Shown here one piece after another: positions 25,817 to 35,422 of a DNA stretch of 64,000 nucleotides; the first letter of the stretch is position 1, and each line of letters opens with the position of its first letter. Below the pieces are notes generated by a model. It searched no databases and was not told the DNA's origin. It was given only the letters and a program-made list of their open reading frames with translations. A program made the translations under genes and the position numbers. The stretch is from the NCBI GenBank assembly GCA_020060215.1, contig JAGVAP010000045.1:1-64000 (forward strand), written 5' to 3'. This stretch comes from Deltaproteobacteria bacterium. Lineage in GTDB: Bacteria > Desulfobacterota > DSM-4660 > Desulfatiglandales > HGW-15.

Positions 25817-26815
25817 TTGAAGATCGACGTTTTTACTCATTTTGCACCGCCCAGATACAGAGCTGCTTTAAAGAAAAAGTCATCCGAGGGAGCATATATG
25901 CTCTCCCCCATTGATCTGACCCCAGCCATAAACGATCTGGATGCAAGAAGGCGCATCATGGATCGATATGACCGTTATGTGCAGGTGCTGACCCTCGCCG
26001 GTCCGCCCTTGGATGCCGTGGTCTCGCAGGAAGCGGGCATTGAACTGTCCAAACTGGTCAATGACGAAATGGCGGAACTTGTGGCGAAGTACCCCGACTA
26101 CTTTGTTTCGGCCGCCGCTACCTTGCCCTTGCATGACATGGATGCTTCTTTGAAGGAACTGGAGAGGGCGATAGAGCAGTTGGGGTTTAGAGCACTGCAG
26201 ATGCATACCCCCTGCGCAGACAAGCCGCTGGATCGGGAAGTATTCTTCCCTCTCTACGAGATGATGAGCCGCTACAACCTGCCCATCCTGCTCCATCCCA
26301 TGCGGCGTCGCAGCAGCGCCGATTACCCGGACGAAGATCATTCCCGCTACTGGATCTGGCAAGTTTTCGGATGGCCATACGAGTCGACGACGGCCATGGC
26401 GCGAATGGTATTCAGTGGTGTGCTGGATGCCTATCCCGAACTCAAGTTCATCATTCACCATTGCGGTGCCATGATCCCGTTTTTCGCCGAACGTATTGAT
26501 AGTTGCTACACCTATGCCGAGGTTTACTTCAAGACCCGTTATTCCCGTAGGCTCAGGAAACCTATCAAGGATTATTTTAGGATGTTCTATGCGGACACGG
26601 CCCTTCACGGTAACCCCCCTGCCTTGATGTGCGGGTACGATTTCTATGGAGCGGACCATATCCTCTTCGCCACGGACATGCCCCACGACAGCCAGGGAGG
26701 GGATCGCAACATCAGGGACACCATAGCCGGAGTGGAGAAAATGGCCATTTCGGAAGATGAGAGGCGGCTCATTTTTGAAGATAACGCGCGCCGACTTATG
26801 AGGCTTCCCATCTGA
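25817..26815 (+). CDS. amidohydrolase-2 family decarboxylase (ACMSD/gamma-resorcylate type)
   Basis: 332 residues of the metal-dependent amidohydrolase branch that includes ACMSD and gamma-resorcylate decarboxylase, enzymes that remove CO2 without cofactor redox. Metal ligands visible are the His in PILLHPM, the His in FIIHHCGAM and the Asp in FATDMPHD. The usual first HxH pair is DVFTH, with phenylalanine for the first His, a pattern I associate with an IDVFxH subgroup. The start is TTG at 25817, 10 nt after AAGGAG. There is no better in-frame ATG. It sits between the CoA ligase and UbiD, pointing to a second decarboxylation or a ring-fission product. Hydrolase activity is the alternative. 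Confidence 0.82.
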   Translation: MKIDVFTHFAPPRYRAALKKKSSEGAYMLSPIDLTPAINDLDARRRIMDRYDRYVQVLTLAGPPLDAVVSQEAGIELSKLVNDEMAELVAKYPDYFVSAAATLPLHDMDASLKELERAIEQLGFRALQMHTPCADKPLDREVFFPLYEMMSRYNLPILLHPMRRRSSADYPDEDHSRYWIWQVFGWPYESTTAMARMVFSGVLDAYPELKFIIHHCGAMIPFFAERIDSCYTYAEVYFKTRYSRRLRKPIKDYFRMFYADTALHGNPPALMCGYDFYGADHILFATDMPHDSQGGDRNIRDTIAGVEKMAISEDERRLIFEDNARRLMRLPI

Positions 26816-26864
26816 TCGACGCGTAACGATACTGTCTTGAAAATTCCAAGCAGGAGGAGAAAAC

Positions 26865-28349
26865 ATGGCCTTTAATGACTTGAGGGCATTTCTAAAAAAG
26901 TTAAGGGATTTAGGGCAATTCGTTGAACTGAAAAAAGAACTCGAAAGCGGATACGAAGTATCGGCACTGGGATGGGAACTCTCCGACCGCGGCGGCGGCC
27001 CTGCTATCCTCTTCAGGATCAAAGGGTATGAGACCCCCGTGGTCGCCAATGTTCAGGGGACGCTCCAGCGCAATGCCATAGCCCTGGGGCTCGAACCTGC
27101 CGATACCATGGAAAAAAACTTTGTCCTGATCCGCAATCGAGTGGCGCAGGTTTTGGCGGCCAAGGAAACCTGGCTGGAACCAAAATTAGTAAGCACCGGC
27201 CCATGCCAGGAAGTGGTGCTCACCGGGGAGAAGGTAAATCTGAAAAAGCTGCCCGTATTGAAGTGGAACCCAATGGACGGGGGGCCTTATATCACCCTCC
27301 CGAACGTAATCACGAAAGACCCGGTGAATCCCCGATTTGGCCGGAACAACGGCATGTACCGAGTCATGATCCACGACGAGAAGAGCACCGGCATCATGAC
27401 TGTAGCTACCCAAGATATCGGAATTCATATCGCCCGCGCCCGCAAGGCCGGAATGAAGACCATGCCGGTTGCCATTGCCGTTGGATTAGACCCTGTGATC
27501 AATATGGTTTCCTGCACGAAAATGGGGTCTTTTATGGATGACGAGTTCGGCTTCGCCGGTGGATTGCGGGGCGAACCCGTTGAGATGGTGAAATGCAAGA
27601 CTATCGATCTGGATGTTCCCGCACATGCGGAGTTAATCCTGGAAGGAGAACTGGACCTTCAGGCGGATTCCTGTAAATGGGAAGGATCCTTCGGTGAGTG
27701 GATGGGATATTATGAGGAACCCATGCTGTGCCCCCTGTTTCGGGTGAAGGCCATTACCCATCGCAAAGATTGGATCTACCAGATGTGTACACTGGGGCAT
27801 GAGCGAAGCGACGGTGATCTATGGAAGATCCCCATGCTGCAGGCAAACAACTACAACTTCCTAAAAACGGCTGTCATAGGTTTTCGAGATTACTACGCGC
27901 CCATCAGCTCAAGAGGCTACAAGGCAGTGGTTCAGATCGACAAACGCTACCCCGGTTGGGGAAAACAGGCGGTCTTGGCCTATCTGGGATCGGGTCAGGG
28001 TTTTGCTGCCGCCAATTACGTGGTCGTCGTGGATGAAGACATCGACATCTACAACCAGGAAATGGTGGATTGGGCCATCGCCACTCGAATGGATCCGGCT
28101 CGCGACATCATCATCATTCCCGAGGTCGGGGTCTATCCCCTGAATCCGGCCGCATCGAGACGGGTTGAATCGAATGAAACCGGCTTTACCGAATTTGGGT
28201 TCATTGGCAAGATGGGAATCGATGCGACCAAGAAAATCGCTCTGGAAAACCGTAGACCCACGGGGGTTCCGGTAAGACCAAACCATGAGGCCCTCGAAAA
28301 AGTGAGAAAGGATTGGCCCCTTTATGGCCTGGAAGGAAACGGCCTCTAG
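26865..28349 (+). CDS. UbiD-family prenylated-FMN (de)carboxylase 1
   Basis: 494 residues, full length. UbiD enzymes use prenylated FMN to remove or add CO2 on aromatic or alpha,beta-unsaturated acids. The catalytic set is visible: R166 in NNGMYRVMI, and E273 and E278 in WEGSFGEWMGYYE. The usual EGPFGE is EGSFGE here. TGIMTVATQDIGIHIARA lies in the cofactor and metal region. AGGAGGAGAAAAC precedes the ATG. It shares many blocks with the second UbiD gene at 31.8 kb, so they are paralogues, but they differ enough for separate substrates. UbiX at 55.9 kb could supply the cofactor. Confidence 0.92.
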   Translation: MAFNDLRAFLKKLRDLGQFVELKKELESGYEVSALGWELSDRGGGPAILFRIKGYETPVVANVQGTLQRNAIALGLEPADTMEKNFVLIRNRVAQVLAAKETWLEPKLVSTGPCQEVVLTGEKVNLKKLPVLKWNPMDGGPYITLPNVITKDPVNPRFGRNNGMYRVMIHDEKSTGIMTVATQDIGIHIARARKAGMKTMPVAIAVGLDPVINMVSCTKMGSFMDDEFGFAGGLRGEPVEMVKCKTIDLDVPAHAELILEGELDLQADSCKWEGSFGEWMGYYEEPMLCPLFRVKAITHRKDWIYQMCTLGHERSDGDLWKIPMLQANNYNFLKTAVIGFRDYYAPISSRGYKAVVQIDKRYPGWGKQAVLAYLGSGQGFAAANYVVVVDEDIDIYNQEMVDWAIATRMDPARDIIIIPEVGVYPLNPAASRRVESNETGFTEFGFIGKMGIDATKKIALENRRPTGVPVRPNHEALEKVRKDWPLYGLEGNGL

Positions 28350-28752
28350 TCGATCATGAGGGGGGACTGGAAGGAACTTGATTTACCCTGGCGTTTGGAT
28401 GGTATATTATTCTACCTATCTACCCAGGAATCATGGGAAAGGAATCCGATACCGCCATCTCTACCAAAACATGGCGGAAATTGGATTGTCCGCTTTCAAA
28501 GTCCCTTGTTTAACTGCAAAATCGCCGGGCAATTGCACCAGGACTGCTGGCATCCTGGTTTTTACCCAAATGCGAGATCAAGCCTCCTCAATAGAGTAAA
28601 CGTGTGGATCTCTGGACCAAAAGGATGCAGGGCAAGATTACGATCACGGCGCAGGATGATCGATATCCCGGCTTCAAATCGAGGCTTTCAGGAGTACCGG
28701 TGTTCCGTTCCCACCGTTTTTCGCGAATCCATCACCCACAAGGAGGTAGGAA
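28350..28752. other. intergenic region, no gene recognised
   Basis: About 400 bp between UbiD 1 and the TAXI binding protein. A plus-strand frame crosses it but its translation is not protein-like and would overlap the signal peptide of the next gene. No sigma-54 site with correct spacing was found. An AT-rich patch near 28400 (GGTATATTATTC) could be a -10 region, but without a good -35. Confidence 0.4.
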
Positions 28753-29718
28753 ATGAGCAAGCGCATCTCGATTTGCATTTTGAGTGTGTTGGTCTTTCTC
28801 TTTGTAGCTGGAGGCTCATGGAGAGCAGAAGCGGCGGAAAAGATTGATGTGAAATGGGGGACGATCACCGCCGGCGGCGCCTGGCAGGTCATAGGCGCCG
28901 CCATGCTGGAAGATATCAAGAAGGCGAATCCAAACATCACGGGGACCTGCATCCCAAGCACCACCACAGGCAATGCATTGGGAGTCCACAAAGGCACGTT
29001 CAACGTGGCTTTCTGTTTAACCGATACTATCGCGGATGCATGGCGGGGTGAGGGGTTCTTCAAGGAAGCCGGGAAATTGCAGGATCTGCGTGCAGTGGCG
29101 ACCATTTATCCGCAGGCCACACACCTCATCGTAAGAGCGGATTCCGGCATCGACACCGTAGAAGCCTTGCGTGGAAAACGGATCAGCCCGGACGGCAGGG
29201 GCCTGTCCTGTGACCTTCAGACTCAAAGGTTGTTTAAACTCCACAACATGTCCTATGAGGACGTGAAGGTGCAGTTCCTGAGCTTCAACGATGCCGCGGG
29301 TGGTTTTATTGACCGCCACCTGGATGCCCTTACATTCATGACAGTGCCTTTCCCTTTCGGCCCCGTAATCAATGTGGCTACCCAAGTGAATATTAAACTC
29401 CTTTCCCTCTCTGCACAAGATATCGCCGGACTCACGAAGTATCCCGGGACGATGGAGTACACCCTTCCGAAAGGTTTGTACAAGGGGATCGATTATCCGG
29501 TAAAAGGCATTGCCGTCCACTCCTTCATTATTGTCCGCAAGGATATGCCGGATGAGATCGTATACTCCATGACGAAAACGATTGCCGAAAAACTCCCCGA
29601 ATATGGATCTGTCCTGGCCAGCATGAAATATGTTACCCCCAAAGGATTGAGCATCGACGTAGGTATCCCCTATCACCCCGGTGCAGAGAAGTATTTCCGC
29701 GAAAAAGGGTGGCGATAG
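28753..29718 (+). CDS. TAXI-family TRAP transporter solute-binding protein
   Basis: 321 residues with a signal peptide (about 1-27, SICILSVLVFLFVAGGSWRAEA). The mature part follows the TAXI pattern: WGTITAGGAWQVIGAAM, IPSTTTGNALGVHKG, and VEALRGKRISPDGRG. It should bind a carboxylate, perhaps an aromatic acid or a metabolite, in the periplasm and pass it to the fused TRAP permease 31 bp downstream. AAGGAGGTAGGAA precedes the ATG. It lies between two UbiD genes, so the cargo is likely a pathway acid. That is inference. Confidence 0.9.
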   Translation: MSKRISICILSVLVFLFVAGGSWRAEAAEKIDVKWGTITAGGAWQVIGAAMLEDIKKANPNITGTCIPSTTTGNALGVHKGTFNVAFCLTDTIADAWRGEGFFKEAGKLQDLRAVATIYPQATHLIVRADSGIDTVEALRGKRISPDGRGLSCDLQTQRLFKLHNMSYEDVKVQFLSFNDAAGGFIDRHLDALTFMTVPFPFGPVINVATQVNIKLLSLSAQDIAGLTKYPGTMEYTLPKGLYKGIDYPVKGIAVHSFIIVRKDMPDEIVYSMTKTIAEKLPEYGSVLASMKYVTPKGLSIDVGIPYHPGAEKYFREKGWR

Positions 29719-29749
29719 TCCGTAAGGTACCGACTCAAGAAGGTGAGGC

Positions 29750-31723
29750 ATGTCAGTTCCAGGACCTGAAGTGTATACCCAGATGTCCTTGTCGGAGTTT
29801 TGGCATGACAGGCCCGTCTACAAGAGGATAAGCGCGCTGGTGGCTATTGCCTTGGCGCTCTTTCACATCTACACCGCCCTTTTCGGATCTCTGGATGCCC
29901 TCCTTCAGAGATCCGTGCATCTGGGAATGGGTCTGATCCTGACCTTTCTCGTTCATCCCTCCACAGACTCGGCAAAGAAGGGAACCACCAGGCGATTGGA
30001 TGGATTGTGGATTGCCGCCGTGATCCTTGTGATCGGGTACATCTTCTGGCGTTACGAACGGATCACGGTAGACCGATTCCCGCTGGTGAGCCCGGTCTTT
30101 TGGTACGAGACGATACTCGGCGTGGTTGCGATTCTCTGTGTGCTGGAAGCCGCGCGCCGAGTGGTAAGCCCGGGATTGCTGTACGTGGTCGTGGTCTTTT
30201 TGGTCTACCCTCTGGTAGGTCCTTACCTGGACGGGCTTTTGCGATCCTCCCCTCTCGGCTGGACCGCGGTGGTCGAATTTAACTATCTCTCTCTCGGCGG
30301 GATTTTTGGAATCCCTTTGGGGGTCTCGGCCACCGAGATCGCCCTGTTCATCATCTTCGGGTCGGTCCTGATGCGAAGCGGCGGTTCCCAGCTGATCAGC
30401 AGAATTGCGACCGCTGTTGCGGGGCGCTACATGGGGGGGGCTGCCAAGGTTGCCGTCGTGGCCAGTTCCATGATGGGAACGATCACGGGGAGCGCCACGG
30501 CCAATGTGGCCACAGTGGGCAGCATCACCATTCCGATGATGAAAAAAGCCGGGTACAGCGGGACTTTTGCAGCGGCCGTGGAGGCAGTTGCTTCCTGCGG
30601 AGGGCAGTTAATGCCCCCGGTAATGGGGGCTGCGGCTTTCGTCATGTCATCCTTCAGCGGCATTCCATACGTGGAGATCTGCTATTATGCGCTCTTTCCG
30701 GCGATTCTCTATTACGTGAGCCTGTTTTTCACCGTGGACCTGGAGGCACGGCGGTTGAAGCTGAAGACTTCGAACGTTGAGTTCAAGCTCAGCATAACCC
30801 TGCGGGAATACGGGCACATGATCGTGCCTATTGCAGTCCTCCTGGCTCTTCTTTTAGCGGGTTTCACCCCCCGGCTCGCAGGTGCAGTGGGAATTTTGAC
30901 CGCCATTGCAGCAAGTCAGTTTCAGAAAACGACCCGAATGAATCTTTTTGATGTTCTCAGCGCCCTCGAGTTTGGCGCTAAGGGAATGCTGATCGTCTGT
31001 ATATCCACCGCCGCGGCCGGCATGATCTGCGGCACCATCGATCTTACCGGGCTGGGGCAACGCTTTAGCAGCGCCTTTATGGATCTGACCGGCGGCAACC
31101 TGTTGCTTGGTTTGTTCCTGTGCATGATCATAGCCATCCTGCTGGGCTTGGGCTTGCCGACCACCCCCGCTTACATCGTTCAGGCCGCAACCGTCATTCC
31201 TGCATTGATCAAGATGGGGCTGCCCATGCCGGCGGCACACCTGTTCGCTTTCTATTATTCCTGCCTTGCGCTGATTACGCCGCCCGATGCCTCGGCCGCC
31301 TACACCGCAGCATCACTGGCCGGTGCCAACGGATGGCGTACCGGCTGGCTTGCCACCCGGATGGCCTTGGTAGCGTTTTTCATTCCCTTCATGTTCGCAT
31401 TTGATCAGTCTCTCCTGTTGATGGGCCAATTCTTGCCTATCACCGGCAGCATTATGACTGCGTTGGTCGGCACCTGGTGCCTGGCGGTCTTGGGAGAGGG
31501 GTACCTCTTCGACAACTTGAAATGGTCTGAAAGATCGATCGCCGGCGTTGCGGCTTTCTGCCTGATTTTTCCATCCATGAAGCTTGGTTTCGTCGGCATG
31601 GCGGTAATGCTTTTCGTCGCGCTCCGATCTCGCAGCCGAAGAAAAAAGGATCCGGGGATCGCTGGAGCGCTGGACCGTGGAACCTCGCGCCGTCTGGCCG
31701 TAAAGGAGCCCAGGTTCAAGTGA
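29750..31723 (+). CDS. fused TRAP transporter permease (4TM-12TM)
   Basis: 657 residues, highly hydrophobic throughout. The N-terminal part (about 20-180) corresponds to the small Q-type subunit and the rest to the large M-type subunit, the fusion usual for TAXI systems. Motifs include MMGTITGSATANVATVGS and GLGLPTTPAYIVQAA. It uses an ion gradient to import the solute delivered by the TAXI protein just upstream. AAGGTGAGGC lies before the ATG. The C-terminal tail is basic and cytoplasmic. Confidence 0.92.
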   Translation: MSVPGPEVYTQMSLSEFWHDRPVYKRISALVAIALALFHIYTALFGSLDALLQRSVHLGMGLILTFLVHPSTDSAKKGTTRRLDGLWIAAVILVIGYIFWRYERITVDRFPLVSPVFWYETILGVVAILCVLEAARRVVSPGLLYVVVVFLVYPLVGPYLDGLLRSSPLGWTAVVEFNYLSLGGIFGIPLGVSATEIALFIIFGSVLMRSGGSQLISRIATAVAGRYMGGAAKVAVVASSMMGTITGSATANVATVGSITIPMMKKAGYSGTFAAAVEAVASCGGQLMPPVMGAAAFVMSSFSGIPYVEICYYALFPAILYYVSLFFTVDLEARRLKLKTSNVEFKLSITLREYGHMIVPIAVLLALLLAGFTPRLAGAVGILTAIAASQFQKTTRMNLFDVLSALEFGAKGMLIVCISTAAAGMICGTIDLTGLGQRFSSAFMDLTGGNLLLGLFLCMIIAILLGLGLPTTPAYIVQAATVIPALIKMGLPMPAAHLFAFYYSCLALITPPDASAAYTAASLAGANGWRTGWLATRMALVAFFIPFMFAFDQSLLLMGQFLPITGSIMTALVGTWCLAVLGEGYLFDNLKWSERSIAGVAAFCLIFPSMKLGFVGMAVMLFVALRSRSRRKKDPGIAGALDRGTSRRLAVKEPRFK

Positions 31724-31845
31724 AGCGATACCAAATGAACATTGTCGGGAAGACGACATCAAGTCTTTTCAAGAAAGCAGTCGGTGTAAGAAATCGATCT
31801 CTGGTCACTGCTAACTGAAGAATCGAGAAAAAGGAGATGCATGGG

Positions 31846-33294
31846 ATGGCGTCCATTAGAGAGTTCATACGAAAATTAGAGAACAAAGGACAGATTGCCC
31901 ACATTGATCAGCCGGTGAGCGGTGAAGAAGCCGCCGCTATCATCTGGGAGCTTAATGATCGGAAGGGGCCGGCCGTCAGGTTCAAAGAGGTGAACGGATC
32001 AAAGGTTCCCATGGTGGCGAACCTTTTCGGAGAGTTTTCCAGGATGGCCATGGCCTTGGGGCTCCCCGAGGATTCTTCGCCCAGGGCGATACGCGATCAT
32101 TATGCGGCGGTCATGAGGAAACAGCAGAACTGGATCAAACCGGTCATGGTGAACACCGGTCCCTGCAAGGAAGTCATCGTCCGAGGTGATGAATTGGACC
32201 TGATGAAGTTCCCGATCATCAAGTGGGCTCCCCATGACGGGGGACCCTACATCACCTTGAATGGGACCATCAGCAAGGATCCGGAGCTGGGCAGAAACAT
32301 AGGGATGTACAGGGTCCATGTGATCGACAGGAACACGACCGGAATCATGGCTTTGTCCATGCAGGATATCGGCATTCACCTGGCAAGAGCGCGTCAGCGC
32401 GGCAAGCCGCACCTCGATGTGGCAGTGGTGATCGGAATGTCCCCTGCGCAGTATTGCGCCGCCACCACCAAGATGGGCGATGTGACCCATGATGAATATG
32501 ATCTTTCAAGCACTCTGAGCGGGGAGCCTGACAAGCTCGTTCGCTGCGAAACGATCGATGTGGATGTCCCTGCCGAGGCAGAGATCGTCATCGAAGGGCA
32601 TCTCTGCCATGAGGAGCCGCTCCAGGAAGGACCGTATGGAGAGTGGATGGGGTATTACGAGGAGTCGATGGTTACGCCGACTTTTCATGTCACCTGTGTT
32701 ACCCACCGCAAAGATCCGCTCTACATCACTAGCTCCATGGGACATCAATACGGCGAAGGGGAGGTTTTTCGCTACCTGCCGATCCAGAGCAATCTCTACA
32801 ACGTCCTCCGCCGGAACGTCATCGGCTTCCGGGACTGCTATCTTCCACTGGAAGGACGGGGGTACAAGGCCGTCGTGCAGATCAGGAAGCGCTATCCAGG
32901 CTGGGCAAAGCAGGCAATCTATGCGACGCTTTCTGCAGGCTATGGATGCTCGAGTGTGAACTGGGTCACCGTGGTCGATGAAGATATAGACATCTTCAAC
33001 CCTGCCGAAGTGTACTTTGCCGAGGCCACCCGCGTCGATCCGGAACTGGACGTCACCATCTTCCCCGGGCAGGGGGTCTACCCACTCAGCCCCTCTGCGA
33101 GGAGGAGATACGAGGCAAAGGATATGGGCCACGAACAGGGTTTCACGGAATTTGCCTGGTGTTCCAAGATCGGCATCGACGCGACCATCAAGAAGGCGGA
33201 TGAACTGAGACGTCCGACACCGGATCGAGTGCTGCCCGACCTCGATGCCATCAAGAAGGTACGCGAAAACTGGGGCCGATATGGCCTTCGATAA
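31846..33294 (+). CDS. UbiD-family prenylated-FMN (de)carboxylase 2
   Basis: 482 residues, full length. R156 (NIGMYRVHV) and E261/E266 (EGPYGEWMGYYE) give the expected UbiD catalytic set, with the canonical proline kept. It should catalyse reversible decarboxylation of an aromatic or heteroaromatic acid. The first ATG (31837) directly touches the AAGGAG site, so the ATG nine bases later is chosen. It is followed 52 bp on by a biotin carrier and then a carboxyltransferase, an unusual neighbourhood for UbiD that suggests linked CO2 transfer (inference). Confidence 0.92.
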   Translation: MASIREFIRKLENKGQIAHIDQPVSGEEAAAIIWELNDRKGPAVRFKEVNGSKVPMVANLFGEFSRMAMALGLPEDSSPRAIRDHYAAVMRKQQNWIKPVMVNTGPCKEVIVRGDELDLMKFPIIKWAPHDGGPYITLNGTISKDPELGRNIGMYRVHVIDRNTTGIMALSMQDIGIHLARARQRGKPHLDVAVVIGMSPAQYCAATTKMGDVTHDEYDLSSTLSGEPDKLVRCETIDVDVPAEAEIVIEGHLCHEEPLQEGPYGEWMGYYEESMVTPTFHVTCVTHRKDPLYITSSMGHQYGEGEVFRYLPIQSNLYNVLRRNVIGFRDCYLPLEGRGYKAVVQIRKRYPGWAKQAIYATLSAGYGCSSVNWVTVVDEDIDIFNPAEVYFAEATRVDPELDVTIFPGQGVYPLSPSARRRYEAKDMGHEQGFTEFAWCSKIGIDATIKKADELRRPTPDRVLPDLDAIKKVRENWGRYGLR

Positions 33295-33346
33295 AGATGA
33301 CCATGAACGTGAAAATATTCTTCTCTGCGTTCGAAAAGGATGGAAG

Positions 33347-33889
33347 ATGGATAAGGATCAATCGAAGAAGATCAACCATGACGACATCGTACATATCTTG
33401 GACATGCTGGAAAGGGGAGACTTCGATGAATTGGAGCTGCGCGCAAACGGGCTGGAGGTGATTGTCAGAAGAGGAGCAAGCGGACACACCGACAGTCCGG
33501 CCCCCCATGTATCCCCGGAGCCGGTCCACGCAAGAATGGACGAGAGCAGGACCCCCCCAAAAAGCGCCGCCCCCGAGACAGGAGCTGAGAAGGCGGAGTT
33601 ACAGAAGCTCGATTTTCAGGCAATGCCGGGGCAAGAAGAGGGCTTGGCCCCTATCAAGGCGCCCATGCTGGGCACGTTCTATGCGGCAAAAAGCCCGGGC
33701 GCTCCCCCTTTTGTAACCGTCGGCCAGGAGGTGGCCGAGAATGACGTCGTCTGCATTATTGAGATCATGAAACTGATGAATTCAGTGACAGCAGGTGTGC
33801 GAGGCCGCATTGCCAAGGTGCTGGTAGAAAACGGCAAACTCGTGGAGTACCAACAACCTCTCTTTTTAGTAGAGCAGATGGGAAGATAA
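33347..33889 (+). CDS. biotin carboxyl carrier protein (AccB type)
   Basis: About 180 residues. The N-terminal segment INHDDIVHILDMLERGDFDELEL...VIVRRG is the AccB-like helper region. A Pro/Ala/Glu-rich linker (about 45-100) follows, then the biotinyl domain with the biotin-accepting K142 in EIMKLMN. It carries carboxybiotin between a biotin carboxylase and a carboxyltransferase. The open frame begins upstream inside ubiD 2, but the ATG at 33347 with AAAGGATGG before it starts the recognisable fold. Its stop overlaps the carboxyltransferase start (TAATG), so the two are coupled. The matching biotin carboxylase is probably the gene at 46.6 kb. Confidence 0.92.
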   Translation: MDKDQSKKINHDDIVHILDMLERGDFDELELRANGLEVIVRRGASGHTDSPAPHVSPEPVHARMDESRTPPKSAAPETGAEKAELQKLDFQAMPGQEEGLAPIKAPMLGTFYAAKSPGAPPFVTVGQEVAENDVVCIIEIMKLMNSVTAGVRGRIAKVLVENGKLVEYQQPLFLVEQMGR

Positions 33890-35355
33890 TGAATGAGATC
33901 GAGTTTATAGATACGACCTTGAGGGACGCCCATCAAAGTCTCTGGGGGGTGAAGATGTCAACGGCCATGGCCTATCAGATAGCGGCAGTTGTAGACCGGG
34001 CCGGATACAAAGCCCTTGATATAGCCGCACCCGCTCACTTCGTGTTCTTGATACGGCATTTCCGTGAGAATCCGTGGGAGAGGTTGAGGCTCCTTTGCGA
34101 AAAAATACGAAAGACCCCCTTGTCCATCATGATGCTGGCCAGCTCTTTCGTCACCTTCAATCCCATGAAAGGGCCGATTTTCGATCTGATGATGAAGCGG
34201 TGTTACGCCAACGGACTCAGGCGCATACAACCGATGGACGCTTCCAACAACATGAGTGACATCGATGAAACCGTTCAGTATGCGAAGAATGCCGGGTTGG
34301 AGGTGGTCGTGCCGCTCATCTTCTCCATAACGCCTGTGCATACCGATGAACACTTTGCCCAGAAGGCGCGTGACGCCGTGGCCATGGGGGCCCATGCGTT
34401 GTACCTGAAAGACCCGGGAGGACTGTTGACCCCTGAACGGATCCGGACACTGGTTCCCGCCATTCAGAAGAACCTCAACGGTCTGCGGCTTGAGCTCCAT
34501 TCCCATTGCACGACGGGTCTCGCCCCGCTCTGCTATCTGGAGGCCGTGAAACTCGGAGTGACGACGATGCACACGGCCAGTCTGCCCCTGGCCAACGGCT
34601 CTTCCCAGCCTTCTGTCGAAAACATACTCAAGAACGTGCGTCGCCTGGGTTTCTGGGACAGGATGGACGATGAATCGCTGAAAATCATCGCCGACTACTT
34701 TTCCTCTGCAGCCAGGTGTGAAGGTCTGCCGGTGGGAGCGCCCCTGGAGTTCGATCTTTGGCAGTATGAACATCAGATACCGGGCGGAGTGATTTCAAAC
34801 CTCAGTCGCCAGCTGCTCGATATCGGCCAGGCGCACCGATTCGACGAAGTGGTCGAAGAGTCCATTCGGGTCAGGAAAGACCTGGGGTACCCGATCATGG
34901 TGACCCCTTTTTCGCAGTATGTCGTAACCCAGGCGACACTGAATGTCCTCCTGGGCGAGCGATACAAAGAGGTGATCGACGAGGTCATAAAGCTGGCCAT
35001 GGGGTATTACGGCCGGCAGGCCGGCGATGTGGATCAGGACCTCCTGGACAGGCTGGAGAGTCTGCCGAAGACCAAGGAATATGCCCACTGGGAGGTTCCC
35101 CGGCCGACCATCAAGGAGCTGAGGGGGAAATACGGCCTCGAGGTCTCCGACGACGAGCTGCTGCTGCGGATTCTGTGCCAGGGAGAAAACGATATCAAGG
35201 CCATGCACGCGGCCGGTCCCATCAAGACCTATTACCCTTATCCACAAAAGCCCTTGATGGCCCTCATCAAGAATTGGGCTGTTCGAAACAAGCCTTCCTA
35301 TGTCTACATCAGGAAGGGGGATTTTTCACTGAAGCTTGGCAAACACGTGAAATAG
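33889..35355 (+). CDS. OadA/PycB-type biotin-dependent carboxyltransferase
   Basis: 488 residues of the pyruvate carboxylase/oxaloacetate decarboxylase carboxyltransferase family. The metal centre is visible as D8 (DTTLRDAHQS), K174 (LKDPGG) and H204/H206 (ELHSHCTTG). The family usually has KDMAG, so KDPGG is a local departure beside the carbamylated lysine. There is no biotinyl domain at the C-terminus, which the upstream carrier supplies. It moves CO2 between carboxybiotin and a 2-oxo acid or similar acceptor. No membrane beta subunit is visible, so a sodium pump is unlikely. The true acceptor is unknown. Confidence 0.88.
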   Translation: MNEIEFIDTTLRDAHQSLWGVKMSTAMAYQIAAVVDRAGYKALDIAAPAHFVFLIRHFRENPWERLRLLCEKIRKTPLSIMMLASSFVTFNPMKGPIFDLMMKRCYANGLRRIQPMDASNNMSDIDETVQYAKNAGLEVVVPLIFSITPVHTDEHFAQKARDAVAMGAHALYLKDPGGLLTPERIRTLVPAIQKNLNGLRLELHSHCTTGLAPLCYLEAVKLGVTTMHTASLPLANGSSQPSVENILKNVRRLGFWDRMDDESLKIIADYFSSAARCEGLPVGAPLEFDLWQYEHQIPGGVISNLSRQLLDIGQAHRFDEVVEESIRVRKDLGYPIMVTPFSQYVVTQATLNVLLGERYKEVIDEVIKLAMGYYGRQAGDVDQDLLDRLESLPKTKEYAHWEVPRPTIKELRGKYGLEVSDDELLLRILCQGENDIKAMHAAGPIKTYYPYPQKPLMALIKNWAVRNKPSYVYIRKGDFSLKLGKHVK

Positions 35356-35373
35356 ACCTGTACGCTATGGCGA

Positions 35374-35395
35374 TACACCGCTGATCCGGGGTGTA
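35374..35395. promoter_or_regulatory. inverted repeat before the reductase genes
   Basis: TACACC (35374-35379) and GGTGTA (35390-35395) are exact inverted copies, 28 bp upstream of the HcrB-like start. It has no T-run, so it is more likely an operator or RNA-processing hairpin than a terminator. Confidence 0.35.
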
Positions 35396-35422
35396 CGGGG
35401 AATTCGAGAGAAAGAGGTGGTC

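Noticed and set aside
25880..27049. Minus-strand open frame of 389 codons
   Set aside because: Antisense to the amidohydrolase and UbiD genes, and its translation has no recognisable domain.
28356..28847. Plus-strand open frame between UbiD 1 and the TAXI gene
   Set aside because: It runs into the signal-peptide region of the TAXI gene in another frame, lacks a ribosome site and is not protein-like.
33889..35355. Sodium-pumping oxaloacetate decarboxylase complex
   Set aside because: No membrane beta subunit or gamma subunit gene is present in the window.
35369..35386. TATGGCGATACACCGCTG as a sigma-54 promoter for the reductase genes
   Set aside because: GG and GC are one base too close, which normally abolishes sigma-54 promoter function.
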